From: Methylobacterium sp. 10
GTDB taxonomy: Bacteria; Pseudomonadota; Alphaproteobacteria; Rhizobiales; Beijerinckiaceae
Reading direction: 5' to 3'
Assembly (NCBI RefSeq): GCF_000519085.1
Contig: NZ_KI912577.1
Coordinates: forward strand, 4,644,035 to 4,708,034
Length of the DNA: 64,000 nucleotides
Made by a program: the position numbers and the translations under genes. Position 1 is the first letter of the stretch. Each line of letters begins with the position of its first letter. Below the pieces are notes generated by a model. That model had not been told where the DNA came from. It did not search any database and saw nothing but the letters and a program-made list of their open reading frames with translations. Below, one piece after another: positions 41,365 to 50,826 of the stretch.

Positions 41365-44118
41365 TCAACTCAGGCCGCCACGCGCTGCTTTCTTGAGGCG
41401 ATAGAGCACCTCCAGCGCCTCGCGCGGCGTCAGGGCGTCGGGATCGATCCCGTCAAGCTCCTGGCGCAGGGGATCTTCCACAGACGGAGCCTGGACCTCC
41501 GGCAGGGGCGGCGGTGCGAGGCTGGCGAAGAGCGGCAGGTCGTCGATGCGAGGACGGGTCGGGCGGTCGCGCTCGGCCTTCTCCAGGTTCTTCAGGATCG
41601 AGCCGGCCCGGGCGATGACCCCGGCGGGCAGGCCCGCGAGGCGAGCGACCTGAAGGCCGTAGGACCGCTCGGCGACTCCCGGCACGACCTCGTGCAGGAA
41701 CACGACCTCGCCCTTGTGCTCGGCGACCTTCAGCGTCGCGTTGTCGAGCCGCGTGAGCCGCTGGCTGAGGGCGGTGAGCTCGTGGAAATGGGTGGCGAAC
41801 AGCGCGCGGCACCCGTTCTGCTCATGGAGGTATTCGAGGCAGGCCCAGGCAATGGAGAGGCCGTCGAAGGTCGCCGTTCCCCGTCCGATCTCGTCGAGGA
41901 TGACGAGAGAATGCCGGCTCGCCTGGTTCAGGATCGCGGCCGTCTCCACCATCTCGACCATGAAGGTAGATTGCCCGCGCGCGAGGTCGTCGGCGGCGCC
42001 GACCCGCGAGAACAGGCGGTCCACGACGCCGAGATGAACGCGCGTCGCCGGCACGAAGGCGCCCATCTGGGCGAGGACGGCGATGAGGGCGTTCTGGCGC
42101 AGGAAGGTGGACTTGCCACCCATGTTCGGCCCGGTGATGAGGCGGATGCGCCCGCGCCCTTCGCCGGACAGGTCGCAGTCGTTGGCGATGAATGGCTCGC
42201 CCGAACGGCGCAGGGCCAATTCCACCACCGGGTGACGGCCGCCCTCGACCACGAAACTGAAACTGTCGTCGACGAAGGGCCGACGCCAATCCCGTTCCAC
42301 CGCCAGTTCGGCGTGGGAGGCGGCGACGTCGAGGCAGGCCAGGGCGTCGGCGATGGCGGCGATGGTCTCGGCCTGCGCCATGATCCGCGCCGCCAGCGTG
42401 TCGAAAACTTCGGTTTCGAGGGCGAGGGCGCGTTCGGCCGCCCCCGAGATGCGGCTCTCCAGCCCGTTCAGTTCCACGCTCGAGAACCGCATGGCGTCGA
42501 TCATGGTCTGACGATGGATGAACGTCTCGCGCAGGGCGCCCTTGAGGCAGGTCTCGCCCACCGCCTGCGGCACCTCGATGTAATAGCCGAGCATGTTGTT
42601 GTGCTTGATCCGCAGGGTGCGGCAGCCGGTCTCCTCGGCATAGCGCGCCTGCAGCCCGGCGATGACCTTGCGCGAATCCTGGCCGAGAAGGCGCGCCTCG
42701 TCGATCTCGCCGTCATAGCCGGCGCGGACGAAGCCGCCGTCGCGGCGGTTCAGGGGAAGGTCGTCGGCGAGCGCCGCGCGCAGATGCTCGACGAGGTCGG
42801 CATCCACCGTGCCGAGGCGCTGGACGAGGCCGGCGAGGTCCTCCGGCAAGGCCGCGAGCTGCCCGCAGCGCTGGGAGATCGCCAGGGCCGCGTCGAGGCC
42901 GTCGCGCAGGGCCGCCAGATCGCGCGGGCCGCCGCGCCCGAGGCCGAGCCGCGACAGGGCGCGGGCAATGTCGGGCGCCCGTGCCAGGGCGTCGCGCAGG
43001 CTCCGGCGAAGAGCACCGTCCTCGACCAGAAACGACACCGCCTCGTGGCGGCGCGTGATCGCCGACAGGTCGGTGAGGGGGCCGGCGAGATGCTCGGCGA
43101 GGAGGCGTGCGCCGATGGCCGACACCGTGCGGTCGATGGCATCGAGCAGGCTGCCGGTGCGTTCGCCCGAAAGGGTTCGGGTGAGTTCGAGGTTGGCGCG
43201 GGTCGCCGCATCGATGGCCAGCGTCGCGCCGCTCGTCTCCCGCGTCGGCGGCGATAGAGCGGGCCGCGCCCCGATCTGCGTCCGTTCGATATAAAGCAGC
43301 GCAGCGCCGGCGGCGGCGAGTTCCGCCCGACCGAACTGCCCGAACCCGTCGAGGGTCGAGACGCCGAACTGTTCCTTGATCCGCCGTTCCGCCGAGGCCG
43401 GTTCGAGCTCTGCCTGCGCCAGGGGCGTGACGGGGGCCTTCACGTCGCGCCAGAGGCCGCCGAGCGACGGGTCGGAATGGATCGCTTCCGAGAGCACGAT
43501 CTCGCGCGGATCGTGGCGGGCGATGGCAGCGCCGAGCTCGCCTTCGGGAACCTCGCTCAGCGAGAACCGGCCGGTGGAGATGTCGACGGCGGCGATGCCG
43601 TAGGCGTAGCCGGATTCCGAGAACTTGCGGCGGCCGAGAGCCAGGAGGACGCTGGCCCGCGATGGGTCGAGCAGGCGGTCCTCGGTGATCGTGCCGGGGG
43701 TGACGAGGCGGACGACCTCGCGCCTCACCACGGATTTGGGCCCGCGCTTCTTCGCCTCCGCCGGGTCCTCGGTCTGGGCACAGACCGCCACGCGGTGGCC
43801 GAGGGCGATGAGACGGCTGAGATAATCGTCAGAGCGCTCCACCGGCACGCCGCACATGGGGATGTCTGCTCCGCCATGCTTGCCGCGCTTGGTCAGGACG
43901 ATGCCGAGGGCGCGCGATGCGATCTCCGCATCCTCGAAGAACAATTCGTAGAAATCCCCCATCCGGTAGAACAGGAGGCAATCCGTGTTGGCCGCCTTGA
44001 TCTCGATATACTGCGCCATCATCGGCGTCGCGCCGGCGATGTCGAGGGGCGAGGCGCTCACCGTCTCCTCGGCCGGGACGCTGGTCTTCGGGCTGGAGCG
44101 GGCGGCGCGTTGGGACAT
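41365..44118 (-). CDS. mutS: DNA mismatch repair protein MutS
   Basis: A 917-residue mismatch-recognition ATPase that starts mismatch repair together with MutL. The mismatch-binding domain has MGDFYELFFEDAEIASRALG (about 51-70). The connector, lever and clamp regions follow. Walker A is GPNMGGKSTFLRQ (about residues 655-667), then FMVEMVETA and DEIGRGTATFDGLSIAWA, and ALFATHFHELT. Length is slightly above the usual 850-880 owing to an N-terminal extension of about 25 residues. No mutL is nearby. Confidence 0.98.
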   Translation of the reverse strand: MSQRAARSSPKTSVPAEETVSASPLDIAGATPMMAQYIEIKAANTDCLLFYRMGDFYELFFEDAEIASRALGIVLTKRGKHGGADIPMCGVPVERSDDYLSRLIALGHRVAVCAQTEDPAEAKKRGPKSVVRREVVRLVTPGTITEDRLLDPSRASVLLALGRRKFSESGYAYGIAAVDISTGRFSLSEVPEGELGAAIARHDPREIVLSEAIHSDPSLGGLWRDVKAPVTPLAQAELEPASAERRIKEQFGVSTLDGFGQFGRAELAAAGAALLYIERTQIGARPALSPPTRETSGATLAIDAATRANLELTRTLSGERTGSLLDAIDRTVSAIGARLLAEHLAGPLTDLSAITRRHEAVSFLVEDGALRRSLRDALARAPDIARALSRLGLGRGGPRDLAALRDGLDAALAISQRCGQLAALPEDLAGLVQRLGTVDADLVEHLRAALADDLPLNRRDGGFVRAGYDGEIDEARLLGQDSRKVIAGLQARYAEETGCRTLRIKHNNMLGYYIEVPQAVGETCLKGALRETFIHRQTMIDAMRFSSVELNGLESRISGAAERALALETEVFDTLAARIMAQAETIAAIADALACLDVAASHAELAVERDWRRPFVDDSFSFVVEGGRHPVVELALRRSGEPFIANDCDLSGEGRGRIRLITGPNMGGKSTFLRQNALIAVLAQMGAFVPATRVHLGVVDRLFSRVGAADDLARGQSTFMVEMVETAAILNQASRHSLVILDEIGRGTATFDGLSIAWACLEYLHEQNGCRALFATHFHELTALSQRLTRLDNATLKVAEHKGEVVFLHEVVPGVAERSYGLQVARLAGLPAGVIARAGSILKNLEKAERDRPTRPRIDDLPLFASLAPPPLPEVQAPSVEDPLRQELDGIDPDALTPREALEVLYRLKKAARGGLS

Positions 44119-44194
44119 GCGCCATCATAGCAGAGGCCGCCGGACCGGATCAGCGTCCCTGCCAGCATCATCTGGGGAGAACCGTCACGCGACG

Positions 44195-44224
44195 AAAAAA
44201 GGCCGATGCGTCTCCGCACCGGCC
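44195..44224 (-). terminator. rho-independent terminator of the small secreted protein gene
   Basis: A 10-bp stem with one mismatch, GGCCGATGCG (44201-44210) and CGCACCGGCC (44215-44224), TCTC loop. On the minus strand it is followed by six T (44200-44195). It lies 26 bases past the stop of the gene at 44251-44568. Confidence 0.85.
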
Positions 44225-44250
44225 CTTCTGACGATCAAGCTGCTAATGTC

Positions 44251-44568
44251 TTAGTAGCGCGGGCCGCCCGACGTGGTGCCCTTGCGCTGCATGTAGCCCG
44301 GCTGCTGCGGGTTGCGGGAGTTCGGATCGCCGTGGCTGTAGGCGGCGGGGGCGCGGTGACGACGCACGCCGTGACGGTGATGGTGGTGGCGATGGCGCAT
44401 GCCACGGCTGGCGTAGCCCGGGTGATGGCCGCGGGTGACCACCTCGGTGGTGAGCGCTTCGCCGGCGATCACGGGAGCGGCCGGCATGGCCGGGGCGGCG
44501 GAGGCGGCGCCGAGGCCGAGGGCGCTGAAAAAGGTTCCTGCCGCCAGGGCAAGTGCAATTTTGGTCAT
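44251..44568 (-). CDS. small secreted His/Arg-rich protein
   Basis: A 105-residue exported protein of unknown function. The signal peptide is MTKIALALAAGTFFSALGLGAASA with AASA cleavage near 24. The mature part has a dense His/Arg run (RHRHHHHRHGVRRHR, about 58-72), which could bind metal, and ends GYMQRKGTTSGGPRY. An in-frame ATG four codons earlier is an alternative start. A strong terminator follows directly, supporting a real gene. It is divergent from hrpB. Confidence 0.82.
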   Translation of the reverse strand: MTKIALALAAGTFFSALGLGAASAAPAMPAAPVIAGEALTTEVVTRGHHPGYASRGMRHRHHHHRHGVRRHRAPAAYSHGDPNSRNPQQPGYMQRKGTTSGGPRY

Positions 44569-44785
44569 CGAGTAGTCCATCCGTTCGGATCGCGCCGCGC
44601 GCGTCGAGGCAACAAGTCGTTTGCCCGGACTCCGTTCCCATTCTTTTCGACGCACGATTACGCAGCGAAAAGCTGCCGAACGCATGATGATCATGGGATG
44701 ATTTTCGCATCGCGCACGTGATCCGCGCCGGCGCGGCGAAACGGGGTTGCGCATCCTCCCGCTTGCCCGCACCACCACATCCGCG

Positions 44786-47272
44786 ATGGCGACAAACCCC
44801 TCCCCCTCCGCTGCCCTGCCGATCGACGCGGCCCTGCCGGGCCTTCTCGCGGCCCTCGAAGCCGGCCCATCGGCGGTGCTCGTGGCGCCCCCCGGCGCCG
44901 GCAAGACCACCCGCGTCCCGCTGGCGCTCCTCGACGCGCCGTGGCTGGGCGCGAATGGCCGGATCATCCTCCTCGAACCACGGCGCCTGGCTGCCCGCGG
45001 CGCGGCCGAGCGCATGGCCGCCACCCTGGGAGAGCGCGTGGGAGAGACCGTGGGGCTGCGCGTCCGCCTCGGTTCGAAGATTTCGCGGGCGACGCGGATC
45101 GAGGTCGTCACCGAGGGGGTCTTCACCCGCATGATCCTGGACGATCCGGAACTGTCCGGCATCGGCGCGGTGATCTTCGACGAGTTCCACGAACGGTCCC
45201 TCGACGCCGATCTCGGGCTCGCCCTCGCTCTCGATGCGCAGTCCGGCCTGCGCGACGACCTGCGCATTCTCGTCATGTCCGCCACCCTGGACGGGGCGAG
45301 GGTCTCGCGCCTGATGGGCGACGCGCGCATCGTCGAATCCGAAGGCCGGGCCTATCCGGTGGAGACGCGCCACACGGAGCGCGATCCCAACCGGCGGATG
45401 GAGGATGCGATGGCCGACGCCATCCTGCGCGCCCTGCGGGCCGATCCCGGTTCCGTCCTCGCCTTCCTGCCCGGACAGGGCGAGATCCGCCGGGTGGCGA
45501 CGCTCCTCTCCGAACGGGTCGACGAGAACACCGAGATCGCGCCCCTCTACGGCGCGCTTCCCCCGGCCGAGCAGGACCGAGCCGTGGCGCCCGCCCCGCC
45601 CGGAACCCGAAAAGTCGTGCTGGCGACCAGCATCGCCGAGACCTCGCTCACCATCGAGGGCGTCCGGATCGTGGTCGATTCCGGCCTGTCCCGCGTGCCG
45701 CTCTACGAGCCGGGCATCGGCCTGACCCGTCTCGTCACCGCCCGCGCCTCACGTGCTTCGGTGGATCAGCGGCGCGGCCGCGCTGGGCGGACCGAGCCGG
45801 GCATCTGCCACCGCCTCTGGTCGGAGGCGGCGACCAGCGCCCTCGAACCCTTCACCCGGCCGGAAATCCTGGCCGCCGACCTTTCCGGCCTGCTCCTCGA
45901 CTGCGCCGCCTGGGGCGTCTCCGATCCTACGACCCTCTCGTTTCTCGATACCCCGCCCGCCCCCGCCCTGGCGGAGGCGCGGTCGATGTTGCGCGACCTC
46001 GCCGCCCTCGATGCCGACGGTCGCCTCACCGGGACGGGACGCGCCTTGCGCGCCATCCCCCTCCCCCCGCGCCTCGCGCGTATGGTGGTCGCGGCGGCCG
46101 GGTTGGGACGGGCGCGGGAAGCGGCCGACCTCGCCGCGATCCTGGTGGAGCGCGGTCTCGGCGGCGACGATGCTGACCTCTCCGTCCGCGCCGATCGGTT
46201 CGCGCGCGACCGCGGAACCCGCGCCTCCGACATGCGGCGCCTGGCGCGCGGCTGGGCCGAGCAGGCGGGTGGATTCGCGGGCGCGGGGGCGACGGCCGAT
46301 GTTTCCGGGGCCGGGGCGCTCCTCGCCCTCGCCTATCCCGACCGCGTCGCCCGCGCGCGGGGGCGGGACGGCGAGTTCGTCATGGCGAATGGCCGCGCCG
46401 GGCGCGTGGACCCGGCGTCGGCGCTCGCCCGCGAACCCTTCCTCGTGGTGGCCGACATCGCCGGCGCTGCGGCCTCCGGGCGCATCCTCGCCGCCGCCGC
46501 GATCACCCTGGACGAGATCGAGGCCGCGTTCGCGGAACGGATCGAATCCGTCACCCAGATCAGTTTCGACAAGGGCTCCCGGTCCCTGCGCGCGCGTGCG
46601 TCCCGCCGCCTCGGCGCCGCGACCCTTGGCGAGCGGATCCTGCCGGTGCCGACGGATGCGTCATCGGCCGTCATCCTGGCGCGGGGTATCGCCGGGCTCG
46701 GCCTCGACAGCCTGCCCTGGACACCGGCCCTCGCCCAATGGCGGTCCCGCCTGAGCTTCCTCCGCGCGGCCGAGGGCGAAACCTGGCCGGACCTCTCCGA
46801 CGCGGCGTTGAGCGCATCGGTGGAGGACTGGCTCGCGCCGGAAATCGTGGGACGCACGAGTCTGGACGCCGTCACCGCCGACGACCTCGGCCGCGCGCTC
46901 GGCGCGCTCCTCCCCTGGGAGATGCGTCACCGCCTCGACGCGGAGGCGCCGACCCATGTGGAGGTGCCGACAGGCTCGCGCATTCCCATCGACTACGATG
47001 CCGAGGGCGGGCCGGTCCTGGCCGTCCGGGTGCAGGAACTGTTCGGCCTCGACCGGCATCCCGCCATCGCCGGCGGACGCGTGCCCCTAATCCTCCACCT
47101 CCTGTCACCGGCCTCGCGGCCGATCCAGATCACGAAGGATCTGCCCGGCTTCTGGCGGGGCTCGTGGAGTGCCGTGCGTTCCGAGATGCGCGGGCGCTAC
47201 CCGCGCCATCCCTGGCCGGACGATCCGCTGACCGAGCCGCCCACGCGGCGCGTGAAGCCGAGGGGGACATGA
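44786..47272 (+). CDS. hrpB: ATP-dependent helicase HrpB
   Basis: An 828-residue DEAH-box helicase of the HrpB family, whose cellular substrate is unclear. Motif I is APPGAGKTTRV (34-44), motif II DEFHERSLDADLGLAL (about 132-147), motif III MSATLDG, and motif VI DQRRGRAGR (about 331-339). The helicase-associated and HrpB C-terminal domains fill the rest, with SRIPIDYDAEGGP and FGLDRHPAIAGGRVPLILHLLSP-type blocks near the end. The start at MATNPS was chosen over an upstream TTG. The last bases overlap the DUF805 gene (ATGA). Confidence 0.96.
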   Translation: MATNPSPSAALPIDAALPGLLAALEAGPSAVLVAPPGAGKTTRVPLALLDAPWLGANGRIILLEPRRLAARGAAERMAATLGERVGETVGLRVRLGSKISRATRIEVVTEGVFTRMILDDPELSGIGAVIFDEFHERSLDADLGLALALDAQSGLRDDLRILVMSATLDGARVSRLMGDARIVESEGRAYPVETRHTERDPNRRMEDAMADAILRALRADPGSVLAFLPGQGEIRRVATLLSERVDENTEIAPLYGALPPAEQDRAVAPAPPGTRKVVLATSIAETSLTIEGVRIVVDSGLSRVPLYEPGIGLTRLVTARASRASVDQRRGRAGRTEPGICHRLWSEAATSALEPFTRPEILAADLSGLLLDCAAWGVSDPTTLSFLDTPPAPALAEARSMLRDLAALDADGRLTGTGRALRAIPLPPRLARMVVAAAGLGRAREAADLAAILVERGLGGDDADLSVRADRFARDRGTRASDMRRLARGWAEQAGGFAGAGATADVSGAGALLALAYPDRVARARGRDGEFVMANGRAGRVDPASALAREPFLVVADIAGAAASGRILAAAAITLDEIEAAFAERIESVTQISFDKGSRSLRARASRRLGAATLGERILPVPTDASSAVILARGIAGLGLDSLPWTPALAQWRSRLSFLRAAEGETWPDLSDAALSASVEDWLAPEIVGRTSLDAVTADDLGRALGALLPWEMRHRLDAEAPTHVEVPTGSRIPIDYDAEGGPVLAVRVQELFGLDRHPAIAGGRVPLILHLLSPASRPIQITKDLPGFWRGSWSAVRSEMRGRYPRHPWPDDPLTEPPTRRVKPRGT

Positions 47273-47712
47273 TGGACAGGCTCGCCTCGCTCGCGGCGCT
47301 CTTCGATCCGCGAGGCCGACTGTCCCGCCGGAGCTATCACCGCCGGTTGATCGTGATGCTGCTGCTCTTCGTCGTATTCGGCAGCGTCGCCATCCTGACA
47401 GCGTCGCTGGATGCCCGGTTCGCGGGCCTCGCCATCGTCGGGGTGACCTTCGCCGGGACGGCTGCATTCCTCGTCGTGGCGACGATCCGCCGCCTGCACG
47501 ACCGGGGCCGGACGGGGTGGTGGATTCTTCCCGACGTGGTCGTCACCCTCGCGGGCTTCGCGCCGATCGAGACGTTCGCCGACGCCTATCCGTTGCCCGT
47601 GATCGCCGCCACGCTGGCGATGACCGGGTTCAATTTATGGTTCTTCGTCGAGACCGTCTGCCGGCGGGGTACGCCCGGCCCGAACCGCTACGGGCCCGAG
47701 CCGAAGCGGTAG
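47269..47712 (+). CDS. DUF805 family membrane protein
   Basis: A 147-residue inner-membrane protein of the DUF805 family, function unknown. It begins with the family's LFDPRGRLSRRSYHRRL motif. Four hydrophobic segments are visible (MLLLFVVFGSVAILTAS; FAGLAIVGVTFAGTAAFLVV; IRRLHDRGRTGWWILPDVVV with the RLHDRG..GWW signature; and VIAATLAMTGFNLWFFV). It ends GPNRYGPEPKR. The start ATGA overlaps the hrpB stop, so it is co-translated with the helicase. Confidence 0.9.
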   Translation: MMDRLASLAALFDPRGRLSRRSYHRRLIVMLLLFVVFGSVAILTASLDARFAGLAIVGVTFAGTAAFLVVATIRRLHDRGRTGWWILPDVVVTLAGFAPIETFADAYPLPVIAATLAMTGFNLWFFVETVCRRGTPGPNRYGPEPKR

Positions 47713-47719
47713 GCGGAAG

Positions 47720-48352
47720 TCAGTGGACGCGCGCCCGGTCCACCACCGCGCGCGCCGCCTCGAAGGCCTCGTCCGCATCGAGGTCGGTGGTATCGAGGAG
47801 AACGGCGTCGGCGGCGGCCTTGAGGGGGGCCGTCGAGCGTTGCGCGTCCCGTGCATCGCGGGCGACGATGTCGGCCAGGATCGCCCCGAGGCTCGCCGGC
47901 TCGCCGCGCCGCAGGAGTTCGAGATGCCGACGCCGGGCGCGTTCCTCGGCGGCGGCGGTGATGAACAGCTTCACCTGGGCCTGCGGGCAGACCACCGTGC
48001 CGATGTCGCGGCCATCGAGGACGGCGCCGCTGGCGCCGCCGGCAAAGCGCTGCTGCCAGGCGAGGAGGGCCGCGCGCACGGCCGGGATCGACGAGATGCG
48101 GGAGGCCGCGTCACCCATCGCCCGCTCGCGCAGCCTCGGGTCGGCCAGCCGGTCGGCGATCAGCGTCGCGGCGGCCCGAGCGGCGGCGGCGTGATCGTCG
48201 AGGTTGCAGCCCGCATCGATCACGGTGAGGGCCACGGCCCGGTAGAGCAGGCCGGTATCGAGATGCGGCAGCCCGTAATGTGTGGCGAGCCGCTTGGCGA
48301 GCGTCCCCTTGCCCGAGGCGGCGGGCCCGTCGATCGCGATGACCATCGGCAT
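47720..48352 (-). CDS. cmk: cytidylate kinase
   Basis: A 210-residue CMP/dCMP kinase. The P-loop is IDGPAASGKGTLAKRLA (6-22), followed by YGLPHLDTGLLYRAVAL (about 27-43), DGRDIGTVVCPQA (about 117-129, the Cmk DGRDxGT signature) and RRRHLELLRRG in the lid. It lies five bases after aroA in transcription order. In many alphaproteobacteria the order is aroA-cmk-rpsA; rpsA is not present after it here because the DUF805 gene converges. Confidence 0.97.
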   Translation of the reverse strand: MPMVIAIDGPAASGKGTLAKRLATHYGLPHLDTGLLYRAVALTVIDAGCNLDDHAAAARAAATLIADRLADPRLRERAMGDAASRISSIPAVRAALLAWQQRFAGGASGAVLDGRDIGTVVCPQAQVKLFITAAAEERARRRHLELLRRGEPASLGAILADIVARDARDAQRSTAPLKAAADAVLLDTTDLDADEAFEAARAVVDRARVH

Positions 48353-48357
48353 GGGAC

Positions 48358-49707
48358 CTACTCCGCGATGCGGCCGCCGAGCGCCCGCATCGTCGGCAGG
48401 AAGCTCGGGAAACTGGTGGCGATCATGGCGCCGTCATCGACGGTGACTGGCTCGCGGGTGGCGAGGCCCATCACCAGAAAGGCCATCGCGATGCGGTGGT
48501 CGAGATGGGTCGCCACGGTGCCGCCGCCGCGCGCGGCGGAGCCATCGCCCTCGACGATGAGGTCGTCCCCCTCGATTCGGTAGATCACGCCGTTCGCGGC
48601 CAGGCCGTCGGCCACGGCGGCGAGGCGGTCGGATTCCTTCACCGTCAGTTCGTGTAGCCCGTTCATCCGGGTGACGCCCTCGGCGAAGGCGGCGGCGACG
48701 GCAAGGACGGGATATTCGTCGATCATCGAGGGGGCACGCTCGGCCGGCACGTCGACACCCTTGAGGCGGCTGGCGCGGACATGGAGATCGGCCACGGTCT
48801 CGCCGCCCTCGTCGCGCTCGTTGCGCCGCTCGATCTCGGCGCCCATTTCCAGCAGCGTCGTGATGAGGCCGATGCGCAGCGGGTTCATCATCACGCCCCG
48901 GATCGTCACCTCCGAGCCCGGGACGATGAGGGCCGCCACCAGCGGGAAGGCCGCCGAGGACGGATCTGCCGGCACGATCACGTCGGTGCCGCGCAGGGTG
49001 GGCTGGCCGGTGAGGGCGATGCTGCGGCCATGGCCGCCGGGCCCGTGCGGGCTCACTGCCACCTCGGCCCCGAACAGGCGGAGCATTCGCTCGCTATGGT
49101 CCCTGGTCGCCGCCGCCTCGATCACCGTCGTGGTCCCCGGCGCGTTGAGGCCGGCGAGGAGCACCGCGGATTTGATCTGCGCCGAGGCGACGGGGGTCTC
49201 GTAGGTGATCGGAATGGCTTCCCTCGGGCCGCGAAGGGTGAGCGGCACGCGGCCGCCCTCCTCCTCGCTCAGGACCTGCGTGCCCATGCGGATGAGCGGA
49301 TCGAGGATGCGGCGCATGGGGCGCTTGCGCAGGGAGGCGTCGCCGTCGAAGGTCGCGGTGACGTCCTGGCCGCCGACCACGCCCATCATCAGGCGCGAGC
49401 CGGTGCCGGCATTGCCGAAATCCATCACGCCGGCCGGATCTATCATCCCGCCGATGCCGACGCCGCGCACGACCCAGCGCCCCTCCCCGAGACGATCGAT
49501 CCCGGCCCCGAGGGCTCTGGCGGCGTCGGCCGTGCGGAGGACGTCGTCGCCTTCGAGCAATCCCTCGATGCGGGTCTCGCCGATGCTCAGGAGGCCGAGG
49601 ATCATCGCCCGGTGGGAGATCGACTTGTCGCCCGGCGGCCGCAGCGCCCCGCGCAAGGGCGCGCCGGCGGAAGCGGTCAAGGGCTGGGGTTCGGAGTGAT
49701 GCGACAC
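48358..49707 (-). CDS. aroA: EPSP synthase AroA (class II, CP4-like)
   Basis: A 449-residue 3-phosphoshikimate 1-carboxyvinyltransferase of the shikimate pathway. PGDKSISHRAMILGLL (25-40), FGNAGTGSRLMMGVVG (about 97-112), ASAQIKSAVLLAGLN, PADPSSAAFPLVAALIVPGS and RAPSMIDEYPVLAVAAAFAEG follow the class II (Agrobacterium CP4) type rather than E. coli. The residue corresponding to the CP4 Ala that excludes glyphosate is Gly here (NAGTG). A GTG start was chosen since similarity begins at SHHSEPQPL; an ATG 15 codons earlier is possible. It is followed by cmk after five bases. Confidence 0.96.
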   Translation of the reverse strand: MSHHSEPQPLTASAGAPLRGALRPPGDKSISHRAMILGLLSIGETRIEGLLEGDDVLRTADAARALGAGIDRLGEGRWVVRGVGIGGMIDPAGVMDFGNAGTGSRLMMGVVGGQDVTATFDGDASLRKRPMRRILDPLIRMGTQVLSEEEGGRVPLTLRGPREAIPITYETPVASAQIKSAVLLAGLNAPGTTTVIEAAATRDHSERMLRLFGAEVAVSPHGPGGHGRSIALTGQPTLRGTDVIVPADPSSAAFPLVAALIVPGSEVTIRGVMMNPLRIGLITTLLEMGAEIERRNERDEGGETVADLHVRASRLKGVDVPAERAPSMIDEYPVLAVAAAFAEGVTRMNGLHELTVKESDRLAAVADGLAANGVIYRIEGDDLIVEGDGSAARGGGTVATHLDHRIAMAFLVMGLATREPVTVDDGAMIATSFPSFLPTMRALGGRIAE

Positions 49708-49957
49708 GGGAATGATGACTTTTCGGCTTCTGGCACAGTCGGGCCGTCGCATCCGACCGTTTGGCCGGCGGCGACGTCATGAGGCCGGTTACCACGCAGG
49801 CCGGGCGGCGTCATCCGACCCGTCGCGGCCTCCGCGCGGTTGAATCCGGATGAGATTTGGGGCGAACGCGGTGGATCGCCTGCGCAAGGGCATTTGACAG
49901 GACCGTTTCACCCGACTAACGGGGCGCCTCTCCCAAATCCCCATCAGAGGTTCGCCC

Positions 49958-50347
49958 GTGGCCAGACCGGAACTCGGCTTGAAGCGTCAATGCATGAGCT
50001 GCGGCGCGAAATTCTACGATCTCGACAAGGATCCCGCGACCTGCCCGAAATGCGGGACCATCTACCAGGCCGCCGCGACGTCGCGCATCGCCGCTCCCGC
50101 CCTCGCTTCCCGCGCCGCGGCCGTACCCGCTGACGACGACGAAGATACCGACGCCGAGAAGGGGGGGCCCGAGATCGTGTCCCTCGACGAGGTCGAGGCC
50201 GCGGAGGACGAAGCGGACACCACGACCAGCGACGACGATGCCGATTCGACCGACGCCGACGATACCTTCCTCGAGGAGGAAGATGCCGGCGACGACGACG
50301 TGGCCGATCTGATCGACGGCGACATCGAGAACGACGAGGAAAGCTGA
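49958..50347 (+). CDS. TIGR02300 family (FYDLN acid) zinc-ribbon protein
   Basis: A 129-residue alphaproteobacterial protein of the TIGR02300 family, function unknown. A zinc ribbon (C12-x2-C15, C29-x2-C32) surrounds FYDLDKDP (19-26), the family hallmark. The remainder (about 55-129) is almost wholly Asp/Glu-rich and likely disordered. It starts with GTG preceded by AGAGG. The two tRNA-Ala genes lie downstream; this adjacency is common in Rhizobiales. Confidence 0.93.
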   Translation: MARPELGLKRQCMSCGAKFYDLDKDPATCPKCGTIYQAAATSRIAAPALASRAAAVPADDDEDTDAEKGGPEIVSLDEVEAAEDEADTTTSDDDADSTDADDTFLEEEDAGDDDVADLIDGDIENDEES

Positions 50348-50544
50348 GGCGCGTCCTCGGCGGCTGTCTCCCCCCTCGACGACGAGAACCGCAAAATTCT
50401 CCGCGGCACAAAATTCTCGGCGGCGAATGCGATTAGGGGGTTGAGTCCGGGCAAGCGCCCGAATATAGAACCGCCTCCGCCGGACGCCGCAAGGCAGGTT
50501 GGCGGAACGACCACCACGAGACGTGTCGCGGTGGTCCGAGACGT

Positions 50545-50620
50545 GGGGCCTTAGCTCAGCTGGGAGAGCGCTTCCATGGCATGGAAGAGGTCATCGGTTC
50601 GATCCCGTTAGGCTCCACCA
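50545..50620 (+). tRNA. tRNA-Ala (GGC), copy 1
   Basis: A 76-base tRNA with CCA encoded. The acceptor stem GGGGCCT/AGGCTCC contains the G3:U70 wobble pair that identifies alanine tRNA. The anticodon stem CTTCC/GGAAG encloses loop ATGGCAT with anticodon GGC. The T arm has GTTCGATCC. Confidence 0.98.
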
Positions 50621-50750
50621 TTTCTTTTTATCCGGTGCGCGGATGTCGGCCTGTGGGTCGACCTTCGACGAGTCGGACAAGACCAATCTCGGTGAGGTTC
50701 ACCGATGATGACGACACTCGCGAGACGGCGTCGCGATTGTCCCGGAATGT

Positions 50751-50826
50751 GGGGCCTTAGCTCAGCTGGGAGAGCGCTTCCATGGCATGGAAGAGGTCAT
50801 CGGTTCGATCCCGTTAGGCTCCACCA
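50751..50826 (+). tRNA. tRNA-Ala (GGC), copy 2
   Basis: Identical over all 76 bases to copy 1, with the same anticodon GGC and G3:U70 pair. The immediate 5' flanks are also similar (GTCGCG..TTGTCC.G.ATGTG against GTCGCG..TGGTCCGAG.ACGTG), pointing to a tandem duplication of about 100 bases. The spacer between the copies, 50621-50750, has no gene. Confidence 0.98.

Noticed and set aside
41308..43257. A 649-codon open frame on the plus strand opposite mutS
   Set aside because: It is antisense to mutS, whose motifs are complete. The product shows no recognisable domain.
50388..50425. Tandem AAAATTCTC words upstream of the first tRNA-Ala, considered as a promoter element
   Set aside because: Only two imperfect copies are present, with no spacing typical of -35/-10 boxes, so no function can be supported.
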